64,000 bases of DNA from Paenibacillus agilis (GTDB taxonomy: Bacteria > Bacillota > Bacilli > Paenibacillales > Paenibacillaceae): the NCBI RefSeq assembly GCF_007786455.1, contig NZ_VNJK01000001.1:2750577-2814576 (forward strand), given 5' to 3'. Below the pieces are notes generated by a model that was given only the letters and a program-made list of their open reading frames with translations, had not been told where the DNA came from and searched no databases. Every line of letters begins with the position of its first letter. Within the stretch, counting starts at the first letter, position 1. The translations under genes and the position numbers were made by a program. Below are positions 17,343 through 25,923 of the stretch, piece after piece.

Positions 17343-18744
17343 CTATGTCTACCTTCTTCCTATTTATGAATAAAATAAGTGGCAAGGTGATTAACATGAG
17401 ACTACCCAGTACGAAACACTCTTCTTTGAGGGCAAGCCACTTGGCATATTCAATAGATTCACCAGATTGAACTAACGACTGCCACCGAACATCGTAGTAT
17501 ACAGCTAATAACATGACTGTAAAGGATGAAAGTAAGCGTTCAATCGTGCTCGATAATGCAGAGCCTTCGTGCATATCTTCTTCTGGTAATGAGTTGAGTC
17601 CGATGGTCGTAACCGTCATATCAGACAGCCCCATTCCAATCCCCCGCAATGCCATGAAGAAAACGATGACGATAATAGAAATGCTCGGTGGTAAAAAAAC
17701 GAACGCCATAATAGAAATGACAATGAATCCAACGCCAACAACGATAAAATTCAATGATTTCCCTGAATCCATCCATTTTCCGCCAACCCAAACGAATAAA
17801 CTCGTACAAATCGCAGTCGGGATAAACATGGCTCCGATAACTGACGCAGATAAGCTAAATACTTCTTGAAATAACAGTGGAAGCACGAAGATCGCACCAA
17901 ACATGACGCTATCCTGTATGACTGAAATGATAACGACGGTTCTAAAAATCGGATTGCGACGCAAAAGCTTATAACGAATAATCGGTTCTTCTCTCGTATT
18001 TTCCTTTTGGATAAAGCGAATCAATGTCATAACACCTAATCCAAACAATATATACACGATCCACATAGGAACAGTGGGGTTTGATAGGAGTTGAATACCT
18101 AAACTGAGCAATGCAATGCTCATAACGAGCAGCATAATGCCTTCCCTATGAATGGACTTTCGACGAGCTGGTTGATATGGTTTGATTTGGACAGCGCACA
18201 TGACGATGGAAAAAAGTGCAAATGGAACATTGATCCAGAATAAATGGCGCAGTTCTCCTACTTCCATAATGATGCCGCCTAATGTCGGGCCAATTGCAGG
18301 TGCGATCATCAGCAGCATGCCCCATATTCCAGTCACTCTGCCACGCGATTCTTTACCATAACAATCAAATAACAAGACCAATGACAATGGAATCATTAAC
18401 CCTGCTGATATCCCATGGATGAAGCGGACCAACATCACAATTTCCACATAGGAATAGAACAAACCACCTATGATCGAGAAAGAACCATATAGGCCAATTC
18501 CTAACATATACGTACGCTTTCTGCCTAGACGATCAACGACAAGCGAGGTAAGAGGCATTGTAATGGTCATTGCCAACATATAAAGCGCGATTATCCATCC
18601 ACCAAGCGAGGTTGAAATACCATACATACTCACGAAATTAGGAAGTAAGATGTTAAATGCACTATTCGTAAGAACTAATGAAAACGCACCTGTAAAAATA
18701 GAAAATAAAACAGAATGCTTTTTCAAGTAGCTTGGAATTAACAT
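17311..18744 (-). CDS. MFS exporter, DHA2/EmrB type (siderophore efflux)
   Basis: A protein of 477 residues with about 14 transmembrane helices. It carries the MFS motif A equivalent VVDRLGRKRTYMLG between TM2 and TM3, and a motif C-like glycine/proline stretch MLLMIAPAIGPTLGG in TM5, typical of drug:H+ antiporters. By position it matches SbnD, YhcA or PvsC, the exporters of staphyloferrin B, achromobactin and vibrioferrin. Its ATG overlaps the aminotransferase stop and its end overlaps the first synthetase gene, so it is inside the biosynthetic operon. Confidence 0.9.
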   Translation of the reverse strand: MLIPSYLKKHSVLFSIFTGAFSLVLTNSAFNILLPNFVSMYGISTSLGGWIIALYMLAMTITMPLTSLVVDRLGRKRTYMLGIGLYGSFSIIGGLFYSYVEIVMLVRFIHGISAGLMIPLSLVLLFDCYGKESRGRVTGIWGMLLMIAPAIGPTLGGIIMEVGELRHLFWINVPFALFSIVMCAVQIKPYQPARRKSIHREGIMLLVMSIALLSLGIQLLSNPTVPMWIVYILFGLGVMTLIRFIQKENTREEPIIRYKLLRRNPIFRTVVIISVIQDSVMFGAIFVLPLLFQEVFSLSASVIGAMFIPTAICTSLFVWVGGKWMDSGKSLNFIVVGVGFIVISIMAFVFLPPSISIIVIVFFMALRGIGMGLSDMTVTTIGLNSLPEEDMHEGSALSSTIERLLSSFTVMLLAVYYDVRWQSLVQSGESIEYAKWLALKEECFVLGSLMLITLPLILFINRKKVDIVVGSENKSTV

Positions 18745-20096
18745 GGATTAGCCATTAGCTCAACTGCTTCTTTGACTGATTTTTCAAAAATAGCTAATAC
18801 TTTAGCTGCTTCAAGTGCGGTAATAGTAAGCGGTGGTAAAAAACGAAGTACGGCAGAACGACGTCCCCCTACTTCGATAATGAGGCCATTGTTAAAGCAT
18901 CTTTCTTGAATACGTGCCGTTAATTCACCGAATTGTGGATAGTGACCTAGCTGATCTTTCCGGCCGTTTGGATTCACAATTTCGACCCCGATCATCAAGC
19001 CTCTGCCACGAACATCTCCGATGACTTCGTATTTATTTTTCAAGCCATTGAGGAATTCAAAAAATTGTTTGCTGCGTTCTTTTACATTTTCAAGCACATC
19101 ATTTTCTTTTATATATTTCAAAGTAGCAAGTCCTGTTGCCATGCCCATTTGGTTGCCGCGGAATGTTCCTGTATGAGCGCCTGGATTCCACTTGTCCAAT
19201 TCCTCTTTATAGATTACAACAGACATCGGCAAGCTGCCGCCAATTGCTTTTGAACAAACGATAACATCTGGAACAATGCCAGCATGTTCAAATGAGAACA
19301 TTTTACCCGTTCTTCCGATTCCCGACTGTACCTCATCAATAATTAAAGGAATTCCTCGTTCCGCTGTGATGCGACGCAGCTCTTTCAACCATTGAATATT
19401 AGCGGGAACCGAGCCGCCTTCACCTTGAACCGTTTCGACGATGACACCACAAGGAGCAGCAATACCGCTTTCGCAATCATCTAGCAAATGTTCGATATAA
19501 TGCGCGCTAATTTTAGCTGTCTGCTCTCCACCTACACCGAATGGGCATCGATATTCATATGGAAATGGAAGGAAATGAACATCTGGCAGCAAACTTTGCA
19601 AATGCTGCTTCTTGCTTAAGTTGCCGCTCATCGCCATCGTTGCTTGTGTAGAACCATGATAGCCGCCATCGAAAGCCAAGATCGATTTTCCTTTTGTCGC
19701 ATTTTTGACAAGTTTAATAGCCGCTTCTACTCCATCTGCACCTGTCGGGCCACAGAATTGAATTTTTGAAGAATCTCTCAACTCTTCCGGCAAAATAGAG
19801 AAAATTTCTTGCATGAACTCTATTTTTAATGGAGTAGCCAAGTCTAGTGTATGAAGTGGCAGCTGCTGTTCCAATACATCCTTTATCGCTTCCGTAACGA
19901 CTTCGTGATTATGCCCGAGTGCTAATGTACCTGCACCTGCAAGGCAATCATAGTATTCTTTGCCTTCTGTATCTGTAATGATCGTGCCTTTGGCTTTCTT
20001 AATAATGAGTGGAAATTTGCGTGGATACGATCTTGCATTGGATTCCTTTTCAGATTGAAGCTTATAGTATTCGTTCTCTACATTAGTTGTAATCAT
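18738..20096 (-). CDS. Diaminobutyrate-2-oxoglutarate-type class III aminotransferase
   Basis: A protein of 452 residues, a class III PLP aminotransferase. FDGGYHGST holds the cofactor ring contact, DEVQSGIGRTG the aspartate that binds the pyridine nitrogen, and SKAIGG the Schiff-base lysine, followed by HTGTFRGNQ. The length and these strings fit the EctB/DABA family, which converts aspartate semialdehyde to L-2,4-diaminobutyrate. AcsF plays this part in achromobactin loci. Its presence in place of SbnA/SbnB (diaminopropionate makers) suggests diaminobutyrate as a building block. AAGGGGAA precedes the ATG. It lies 39 bases behind the ATP-grasp gene. Confidence 0.88.
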   Translation of the reverse strand: MITTNVENEYYKLQSEKESNARSYPRKFPLIIKKAKGTIITDTEGKEYYDCLAGAGTLALGHNHEVVTEAIKDVLEQQLPLHTLDLATPLKIEFMQEIFSILPEELRDSSKIQFCGPTGADGVEAAIKLVKNATKGKSILAFDGGYHGSTQATMAMSGNLSKKQHLQSLLPDVHFLPFPYEYRCPFGVGGEQTAKISAHYIEHLLDDCESGIAAPCGVIVETVQGEGGSVPANIQWLKELRRITAERGIPLIIDEVQSGIGRTGKMFSFEHAGIVPDVIVCSKAIGGSLPMSVVIYKEELDKWNPGAHTGTFRGNQMGMATGLATLKYIKENDVLENVKERSKQFFEFLNGLKNKYEVIGDVRGRGLMIGVEIVNPNGRKDQLGHYPQFGELTARIQERCFNNGLIIEVGGRRSAVLRFLPPLTITALEAAKVLAIFEKSVKEAVELMANPC

Positions 20097-20135
20097 AATT
20101 GAATTCCCCTTTATACATGTATGTGAGTACGTTTA

Positions 20136-21131
20136 TTAATCTTCAAACAAATATTCCAAGTAGGCTGTGTACACATCAATTGAAGATCCTTGAAAAGGAA
20201 GGAGATGAGTAGACATATCAGGCAGTGCGTTTACTTCGAGGATGCCCCCATTTTCATCAGTGATCGGGGCGGTTATATCTTGGCATCTTATATCAATACC
20301 AGCAACATCGATATTCAATGCTCGTGCGGCTTCAACTGCAATCTTCGCATTGGCCGCACAAATATCATTCGTTCGATTCATGTTGATCTCACTAATTTCG
20401 CCAGCCGGTATATTATCAATCGAGAACAGTTCTACACGCTCACCCTGTTCTACAACATATTGAATCGTTTTACCTTGTGCTCGTAAATTCGCATGCAATG
20501 CATTCGACTGAATGTTAATTGCAGGGAATGATTCGATTTCACACACCTCGTTCCGAATGATTCGAGCCTCATTGAGTTGATTGATTAGCTGTTCTATCGT
20601 AGATTGGCCATCTCCTTCAAGGCTTGCAAGCTCATATCCGATAACAGCGACTACTTTCCCTGCTATAACCAATACACGGTAGTCATTGCCTTCAACATAT
20701 TTTTGAATCATAATTTTATCGCTATGCTGCTTCGCAAGCTGAATCGCATCTTCTAACTGCTCAACCGACTTAATTCCTAATGTAACGCCAATACTACAGC
20801 TGGCGTCTAACGGCTTAACGGTTACATTCCGATACGTATGAAGAAAATGTTCGGCTTCTTCGCACATGTGTGGAACTACGATATAAGCGGGTACAGGCAG
20901 GCCTGCTCTTTCCAACAACAGATTGGACGCCTCTTTATTTTTAGCCAAAAATCCTGACATCAATGGAAGCTTGTGCGATCTCGTTTTGTTAATAATAATG
21001 GTCTTGCCTCGGTATGTTAGCTCTAAAAAGTCTTCACAACCTGGTAGTAACAGCTTGCAATCTATTTGCATTTCTTTTGCTTTGCTCACGATTAATTTAT
21101 TTTGTAAGTTTTGCACGATTTGCTGAGTCAC
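20136..21131 (-). CDS. ATP-grasp ligase (cyanophycin-synthetase-like, PvsA analogue)
   Basis: A protein of 331 residues, first in the biosynthetic operon. The ATP-grasp fold shows VTVKPLDASCSIGVT (nucleotide lysine and loop), MIQKYVEGNDYRVLVIAG, EGDGQSTIEQLI as in cyanophycin synthetase central domains, and the magnesium-binding ILEVNALPDM near the end. Such enzymes form amide bonds through acyl-phosphates. In NIS pathways the precedent is PvsA of vibrioferrin. Staphyloferrin B and achromobactin loci lack one. A GTG start at 21131 follows GGGAGG by seven bases. The substrate pair cannot be read from sequence. Confidence 0.85.
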   Translation of the reverse strand: MTQQIVQNLQNKLIVSKAKEMQIDCKLLLPGCEDFLELTYRGKTIIINKTRSHKLPLMSGFLAKNKEASNLLLERAGLPVPAYIVVPHMCEEAEHFLHTYRNVTVKPLDASCSIGVTLGIKSVEQLEDAIQLAKQHSDKIMIQKYVEGNDYRVLVIAGKVVAVIGYELASLEGDGQSTIEQLINQLNEARIIRNEVCEIESFPAINIQSNALHANLRAQGKTIQYVVEQGERVELFSIDNIPAGEISEINMNRTNDICAANAKIAVEAARALNIDVAGIDIRCQDITAPITDENGGILEVNALPDMSTHLLPFQGSSIDVYTAYLEYLFED

Positions 21132-21285
21132 TACAAATCCTCCCTAGACTAAGTATCGACGCTCGGCAGAATCCCACATTTTCTGCTCTCGTAGTCCTCC
21201 TCTCCTGTGGATCTAGATGCTGTACGATTAATCCTTTCCACTTTCAGTTACGTAGGCAGAGATATATGAAATGTTGAATTGATAT

Positions 21286-21345
21286 GATAATGATAATCAA
21301 TATCAATTTAGTGAAAATATAATAGATACTATTAACTATTGTCAA
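21286..21345 (-). promoter_or_regulatory. Promoter and Fur box of the biosynthetic operon
   Basis: Minus-strand -35 TTGACA (21345-21340), an 18-bp spacer and -10 TATATT (21321-21316) are followed by a Fur box at 21286-21304. On the plus strand that box reads GATAATGATAATCAATATC, differing at one of 19 positions from the classical consensus. Iron repression of the operon is therefore expected. Confidence 0.85.
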
Positions 21346-21384
21346 CCTCTAATTTTCGATAATAACTATCTATTTTATCCATAA

Positions 21385-21440
21385 TATAGATAATAAGCAC
21401 TTTGTTTTCTAAATAAACAAAGCACTTATTTATCTATTCT
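21385..21440 (-). terminator. Imperfect hairpin after the reductase gene
   Basis: AATAAGCACTTTGTT at 21392-21406 faces AACAAAGCACTTATT at 21416-21430, an inverted repeat with a two-base internal mismatch and AT-rich flanks. It lies between the uptake operon's last stop (21557) and the biosynthetic promoter, and probably separates the two transcripts. Nothing else is seen between 21441 and 21556. Confidence 0.45.
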
Positions 21441-21556
21441 CTTTATAAATTAAGACGAATAATAAGAAATAAATTGAATGGAAGGAACAAACATGACATA
21501 TGAGAATACGAGGTTGCTTTACTTACAGATTAAACACTGATGATTCGCACTATTAC

Positions 21557-22336
21557 TTATACAGAAACAAATTCATGTTTAATTTTGGGGCATGTCGGAC
21601 AATATTCATTGTCATCCGCAACTTGATAATAGTAACAGCAAGTTTTGCGAATTCGAAGCGGTGTTTCTGATGCAGTTGTTACCTTCTTAGGGCTATTAAA
21701 CTTCTTCAAAGGATTTTTCGTTTCACCAAAGAGATGTGCTGGCGCTTCATCAACTAAGTACTGATAGTCTTCCAGAAGTTGAGCCTGCTGACAGGCGCTC
21801 GCCCCTTCTCCAAATTGATTTTCATACAGCCAATATACATAAATCGCCGTATTTTCCCAGAGAACTGATTTTGAAACTTTAACGGACTTGGAAAAAGAAT
21901 CCCATACTCTAGCAATATTATCTGCAAATATATTTTGAATGACTCGATCACGCCATTCATTTCGTTCCCCCGCTCCAGGTTGCGAAACTTCGCTATTCGT
22001 TAGGCGCACGCATGGAAGCCATGCTTCTCCATGAAATATAGATTCCATATGACAATTTTCTAGAGAGTAATCCATACTTTTGTTGTACATCGACATCGCA
22101 TACAACCCAGAGGCAATGCTTAAGCAAGCGTATCGTTTTGCAAACAAGGAAGCGGTAACCACTTCAGAGGTGGATTCGTATATACTCGCAACTTTATTGA
22201 AGTACGCAATATTAGTGTCTTTGTCTAGAAAATCTAGCGCTCGAATCGAATAGATTTCATCCGAAGACTCCTCCATTGTGAATCGATATTTTGTTGTTAA
22301 CATTTCCAACTCATCCGGTGTAAACTGTACTGCCAT
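21557..22336 (-). CDS. FhuF-like ferric-siderophore reductase
   Basis: A protein of 259 residues. Its C-terminal TCCYYYQVADDNEYCPTC gives the CC-x11-C-x2-C pattern of the FhuF [2Fe-2S] cluster (E. coli FhuF has x10). The rest matches the helical FhuF/IucA C-terminal-like fold. The family reduces Fe(III) in imported siderophores to release iron in the cytosol. An ATG at 22336 was chosen because AAAGGAG lies eight bases upstream, rather than the in-frame codon at 22357. It is last in the uptake operon, 30 bases after the second permease. Confidence 0.85.
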   Translation of the reverse strand: MAVQFTPDELEMLTTKYRFTMEESSDEIYSIRALDFLDKDTNIAYFNKVASIYESTSEVVTASLFAKRYACLSIASGLYAMSMYNKSMDYSLENCHMESIFHGEAWLPCVRLTNSEVSQPGAGERNEWRDRVIQNIFADNIARVWDSFSKSVKVSKSVLWENTAIYVYWLYENQFGEGASACQQAQLLEDYQYLVDEAPAHLFGETKNPLKKFNSPKKVTTASETPLRIRKTCCYYYQVADDNEYCPTCPKIKHEFVSV

Positions 22337-22366
22337 ATGTCGTTCTCCTTTATTCATTTTGCGTTC

Positions 22367-23410
22367 TTATAATTGATTTCTGTTCTTAAACAGCAAATAA
22401 AGAAAGAATGGTGCACCTACGCCCGCAGTAAATATACCAGCAGGAATATCTAGTGGATAAAAAGCCGTTCTGCCAAGCCAATCAGCAACGAACACCAGCA
22501 ACGAACCAACTAAGGCTGATACAATGGTTAAACTGCCAAAAGGACGACCAACAAGCTTTCTAGCTATATGCGGTGCGATTAATCCTACAAAACCGATAGC
22601 TCCCCCAATAGACACAGCAACGCCAGCTAACAATACACTAAAAGCAAGTAATGTTAAGCGCTGTCGCTGAACAGCAGCCCCCAATCCGGTAGCCACTTCA
22701 TCGCCAAACTCTTGCAAATTAAGATTGCGTGCTAATATAACGACGCACGGAATGATTACTGCCGTTACCGGTAAGATAAGATATACGTCTTCCCATGTAG
22801 ATCCATATACACTGCCAGTCAGCCATATATACGCTTTGCCTGCTGTGAAATAAGGACTCATAACAAGCATGAACGTTGTACCGGCTCCCATAATCGCGGA
22901 TATGCCAATGCCAACAAGTACAAGCCGTATAGGCGTCACACCATTTTTCCAAGCTAGCAAGTAGATCGTGATAGACACGATCATAGCCCCTACGATTGCG
23001 GCAAGTGGCATGAAAGAAATACTTACTGTACCTGCCAAGAAAGTGACAAAAGCAACCGCCGCAACAGATGCTCCGCCAGTTATACCAATAATGTCGGGTG
23101 AAGCAAGCGGATTTCGAATAATCCCTTGTAAGATAGCTCCAGATACACCTAGTGCAGCCCCAACCAATAGAGCAACAAGAACTCGCGGGAGCCTTAACGT
23201 GTGAATAACGAAATCATGTTCACCAGAACCAATTTTCAAAATGGATTGAATGACTTCCAGTGGTGGAATCACTGTATTCCCCAAGCTCGTCCCTGCTATC
23301 ACCGCCGATAGGGAAAGGAAGAAAAGGACACAAATGACGATCAATGACCTTCTTTCCATGTGTACAGAAATCGAGTCACTTTTATTACGGAAAGTAATAT
23401 GCTGTCTCAA
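22367..23410 (-). CDS. FecCD-type iron-siderophore ABC permease 2
   Basis: A protein of 347 residues with about nine or ten transmembrane helices. It shows the FecCD strings LPRVLVALLVGAALGVSGA, GIIRNPLASPDIIG and FVGLIAPHIARKLVG, the last being the ATPase-contact loop. A TTG start at 23410 follows GGGGGTAAC and overlaps the TGA of the first permease. It should form a heterodimer with that protein in the membrane. No ABC ATPase gene is present in this operon or elsewhere in the window, so the ATPase must be shared (FhuC/YusV-like). Confidence 0.93.
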   Translation of the reverse strand: MRQHITFRNKSDSISVHMERRSLIVICVLFFLSLSAVIAGTSLGNTVIPPLEVIQSILKIGSGEHDFVIHTLRLPRVLVALLVGAALGVSGAILQGIIRNPLASPDIIGITGGASVAAVAFVTFLAGTVSISFMPLAAIVGAMIVSITIYLLAWKNGVTPIRLVLVGIGISAIMGAGTTFMLVMSPYFTAGKAYIWLTGSVYGSTWEDVYLILPVTAVIIPCVVILARNLNLQEFGDEVATGLGAAVQRQRLTLLAFSVLLAGVAVSIGGAIGFVGLIAPHIARKLVGRPFGSLTIVSALVGSLLVFVADWLGRTAFYPLDIPAGIFTAGVGAPFFLYLLFKNRNQL

Positions 23411-24420
23411 ATTTTTGTTACCCCCTTACGGGCAATATACACGAAAAAGGGACCGCCGATTAAAGCTGTCATGACGCCAATTGGAATTTCTGTCGGCATA
23501 ATGAGCAATCTTGCTACGACATCAGCAGACAATAACAATACTGCACCTGCTAAAGCTGAGAACGGGATTAGCAAACGATAGTCGTTCCCTACAAATGCGC
23601 GGGATAGATGCGGTACGACTAGACCTATAAAACCTACGGCACCTACTACTGCTACGGAGCTGCCTGCAAGCAGCACAATGATAGCACCCATCATACATTT
23701 TACGAGAAGTGTATTTTGTCCCATCCCTTTCGCAATGTCATCACCGGTAATAAGCAGATTAATCGCTCTGCCCATAAATAAGGACATTACTCCTGCTACT
23801 CCCATGTAAGGAAGCACGGGAATCAGCATGTCCAATGTCCGGCCGCTGATAGAGCCTGCCAACCAGAACATCACATCTTGCAGTCCTGTTTCGTCGAGTA
23901 CAAGAATCGCCTGCGTGAACGAAACAAACAAAGCCGTAATGGCTGTTCCTGCTAACACAATCTTGACGGGAGTCAATCCATCTTTGCCCATAGAACCTAA
24001 ACTATATACAGTAACAGCAGAAATTGCCGCCCCCACGAAGGCAACCCATGTTAATTGAACTAATGATGAAACTGAAAAAACAACGATAGCAATTACAATA
24101 AAAAAGATAGCACCTGCATTAATACCAAATGTACTAGGCGAAGCAAGCGGATTGCGTGTTAAGGCTTGCATAAGCGCACCTGCAACAGCTAAGCTGGCTC
24201 CTACCACAGTAGCAATAACAGCGCGAGGCAGCCGCTCGGTTAGAACAACGACATGTTCAATTAGAGCTGCATCATAATGGAGGAAAGCCTGCATCGCAGT
24301 CGAAAAAGTAAGGGGTGTCCGTCCAAATATTAGACTGGACACAAAAGCTCCTGTTAATAGAAGGAGTAGCAGGCAAAAGCCTGCTACTTTCATTTTCACA
24401 CTTGCATAAAGGTGAAACAT
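23407..24420 (-). CDS. FecCD-type iron-siderophore ABC permease 1
   Basis: A protein of 337 residues with the same topology as its neighbour. Strings LPRAVIATVVGASLAVAGA, ALTRNPLASPSTFGIN and GFIGLVVPHLSRAFVG mark the family. It follows the binding-lipoprotein gene by 35 bases and overlaps the second permease gene. It imports the ferric siderophore presented by the lipoprotein. The two permeases are diverged paralogues, not a recent duplication. Confidence 0.93.
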   Translation of the reverse strand: MFHLYASVKMKVAGFCLLLLLLTGAFVSSLIFGRTPLTFSTAMQAFLHYDAALIEHVVVLTERLPRAVIATVVGASLAVAGALMQALTRNPLASPSTFGINAGAIFFIVIAIVVFSVSSLVQLTWVAFVGAAISAVTVYSLGSMGKDGLTPVKIVLAGTAITALFVSFTQAILVLDETGLQDVMFWLAGSISGRTLDMLIPVLPYMGVAGVMSLFMGRAINLLITGDDIAKGMGQNTLLVKCMMGAIIVLLAGSSVAVVGAVGFIGLVVPHLSRAFVGNDYRLLIPFSALAGAVLLLSADVVARLLIMPTEIPIGVMTALIGGPFFVYIARKGVTKI

Positions 24421-24455
24421 ACTCTCACTCTTTCATATGTTAGATAAACGTGTGA

Positions 24456-25475
24456 CTATTTTTGTAGTTTAAACGTATCATACAGCCCGTCTAAGAGCAT
24501 ATGAGCGGACTTGTACCCACCTGCTATATTCCAGATGATATCGTTTACTTGATGAACTTGATTGTTCTTCACCGCATCGATATTTTTCCAAAGTGGATGG
24601 TTCATCCAATCGTCCGCCGTCTTTTTGTTCGCTTCTGCATCTTTGCCTGCATAGTTGAAGTTAAAGATTACATCTGCATTCATATCCGGAATACTCTCTT
24701 TAGATGTTACTTCAACGCCCCAAGTATCTGCGTCATGACCTGGAGGTCTTGTGAACCCTAACTCTTTTAAAATAGTGCCTGCATAACCCATGTAGTAGAT
24801 ACGTACATGATCAGCTCTGAAGTTAATAATCGAAGCTTCGATTGGCAAACGGTCACCCATCTTTTGCTTAAAGTCAGCTACTCGGCTATCCCAATCAGCC
24901 AGCAGCTTATTTCCTTGCTCCTCTATATTCAATGCTTGACTCGCAACTTTTAAAGTTGCTTTCCAGTCATACAGCACTTCTGTCGAAACTGTTGGTGCTA
25001 TAGCAGACAATTGATTGTAGATTTCTTCATGGCGGAACTTCGATGCAATAATCAAATCAGGCTTAAGCTTATGAATCTCTTCAAGGTTAGGTTGTGTTTC
25101 CAAACCAAGTAATGGAACGCCTTCTAGATCTGCAGCTAAGTAATCAAAAACTTTCTTCTCTCCCCAAGCTTCAACAACACCAACAGGCTTCACGCCAAGT
25201 GCAACTACAACGTCAGTAGCCCCCTGATACAAGGTAACTACTCTTTTAGGCGTTCCTTTTACATCTGTTTTGCCCATCGGGTGCTCGATAACTCGAACCG
25301 ATTCTGCCTCACTCGTTTGCGTATTGGTTGTTCCTTGAGCTTGATTCTCTGCAGCCGGCTTGCTTGAGTCGGTTGTCGTTCCTGCTTGTCCATTAGTTCC
25401 GCAACCCGTAATAATCGACAATAATAACACCATTGATGCAAGTACAAGAAGTGATTTTTTACCTAGTTTGAACAC
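24456..25475 (-). CDS. Siderophore-binding lipoprotein (periplasmic-binding-like)
   Basis: A protein of 339 residues with a lipobox ending in IITGC (Cys25 when started at 25475), then a Ser/Thr/Gln-rich tether of about 40 residues, then a class III solute-binding fold: PKRVVTLYQGATDVVVALG, LKPDLIIASKFRHEEIY, VIFNFNY and a final helix. The family captures ferric siderophores outside the membrane. A GTG at 25475 was chosen because AGGGAGAG is well spaced and the signal peptide is then normal. The longer frame to 25508 runs towards the Fur box. First gene of the uptake operon. Confidence 0.9.
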   Translation of the reverse strand: MFKLGKKSLLVLASMVLLLSIITGCGTNGQAGTTTDSSKPAAENQAQGTTNTQTSEAESVRVIEHPMGKTDVKGTPKRVVTLYQGATDVVVALGVKPVGVVEAWGEKKVFDYLAADLEGVPLLGLETQPNLEEIHKLKPDLIIASKFRHEEIYNQLSAIAPTVSTEVLYDWKATLKVASQALNIEEQGNKLLADWDSRVADFKQKMGDRLPIEASIINFRADHVRIYYMGYAGTILKELGFTRPPGHDADTWGVEVTSKESIPDMNADVIFNFNYAGKDAEANKKTADDWMNHPLWKNIDAVKNNQVHQVNDIIWNIAGGYKSAHMLLDGLYDTFKLQK

Positions 25476-25513
25476 GTTCGCTTCTCTCCCTACTCTGCCC
25501 GATTTCACTTAAT

Positions 25514-25563
25514 TGATATTGAATCTCATTTGCAATTATAGGAGACGATACAAATGTTGACAA
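25514..25563 (-). promoter_or_regulatory. Promoter and Fur box of the uptake operon
   Basis: Minus-strand -35 TTGTCA (25563-25558), a 17-bp spacer and -10 TATAAT (25540-25535) are followed by a Fur-like 7-1-7 site at 25514-25528 (plus strand TGATATTGAATCTCA, 11 of 14 matches). This is the same arrangement as at the biosynthetic promoter: box just downstream of -10. From 25564 to 25868 nothing further is seen except divergent AT-rich promoter DNA. Confidence 0.75.
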
Positions 25564-25868
25564 GCATTATATGCCAAAATCCGCATCAACTTACTCATAA
25601 TAAAGCTAAAAGTGCAAATTAATAGACAGAAAGTATAAACAAAACGCATTTCAGATAAAAAAATCTAGGTTATTTAACCAAACCATTTGATCCGTTGGAG
25701 TTTACAGTTCATGGGAAAGTACTGCTAAAACGATATCGAATTAGCACGACGCGTATGCTACGACATCATCTGCACGCTCTCTTACATGTGACGCCGTGGC
25801 ATTTTTTGCTTGTTCATACTCCGTTCATATTGACGTCAAAGTGAGTTCATCTTGGTCTTATATGCTTG

Positions 25869-25887
25869 CCTTAACGGCCCGTTAAGG
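25869..25887 (+). promoter_or_regulatory. Perfect 9-bp inverted repeat, likely operator
   Basis: CCTTAACGG and CCGTTAAGG flank a single central C, 37 bases upstream of the hydrolase start. The perfect symmetry and position suggest a repressor site. The regulator is not identifiable. Confidence 0.5.
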
Positions 25888-25923
25888 AAGTCCAATAAGA
25901 GATACCGATAGGAGAAGATACGA

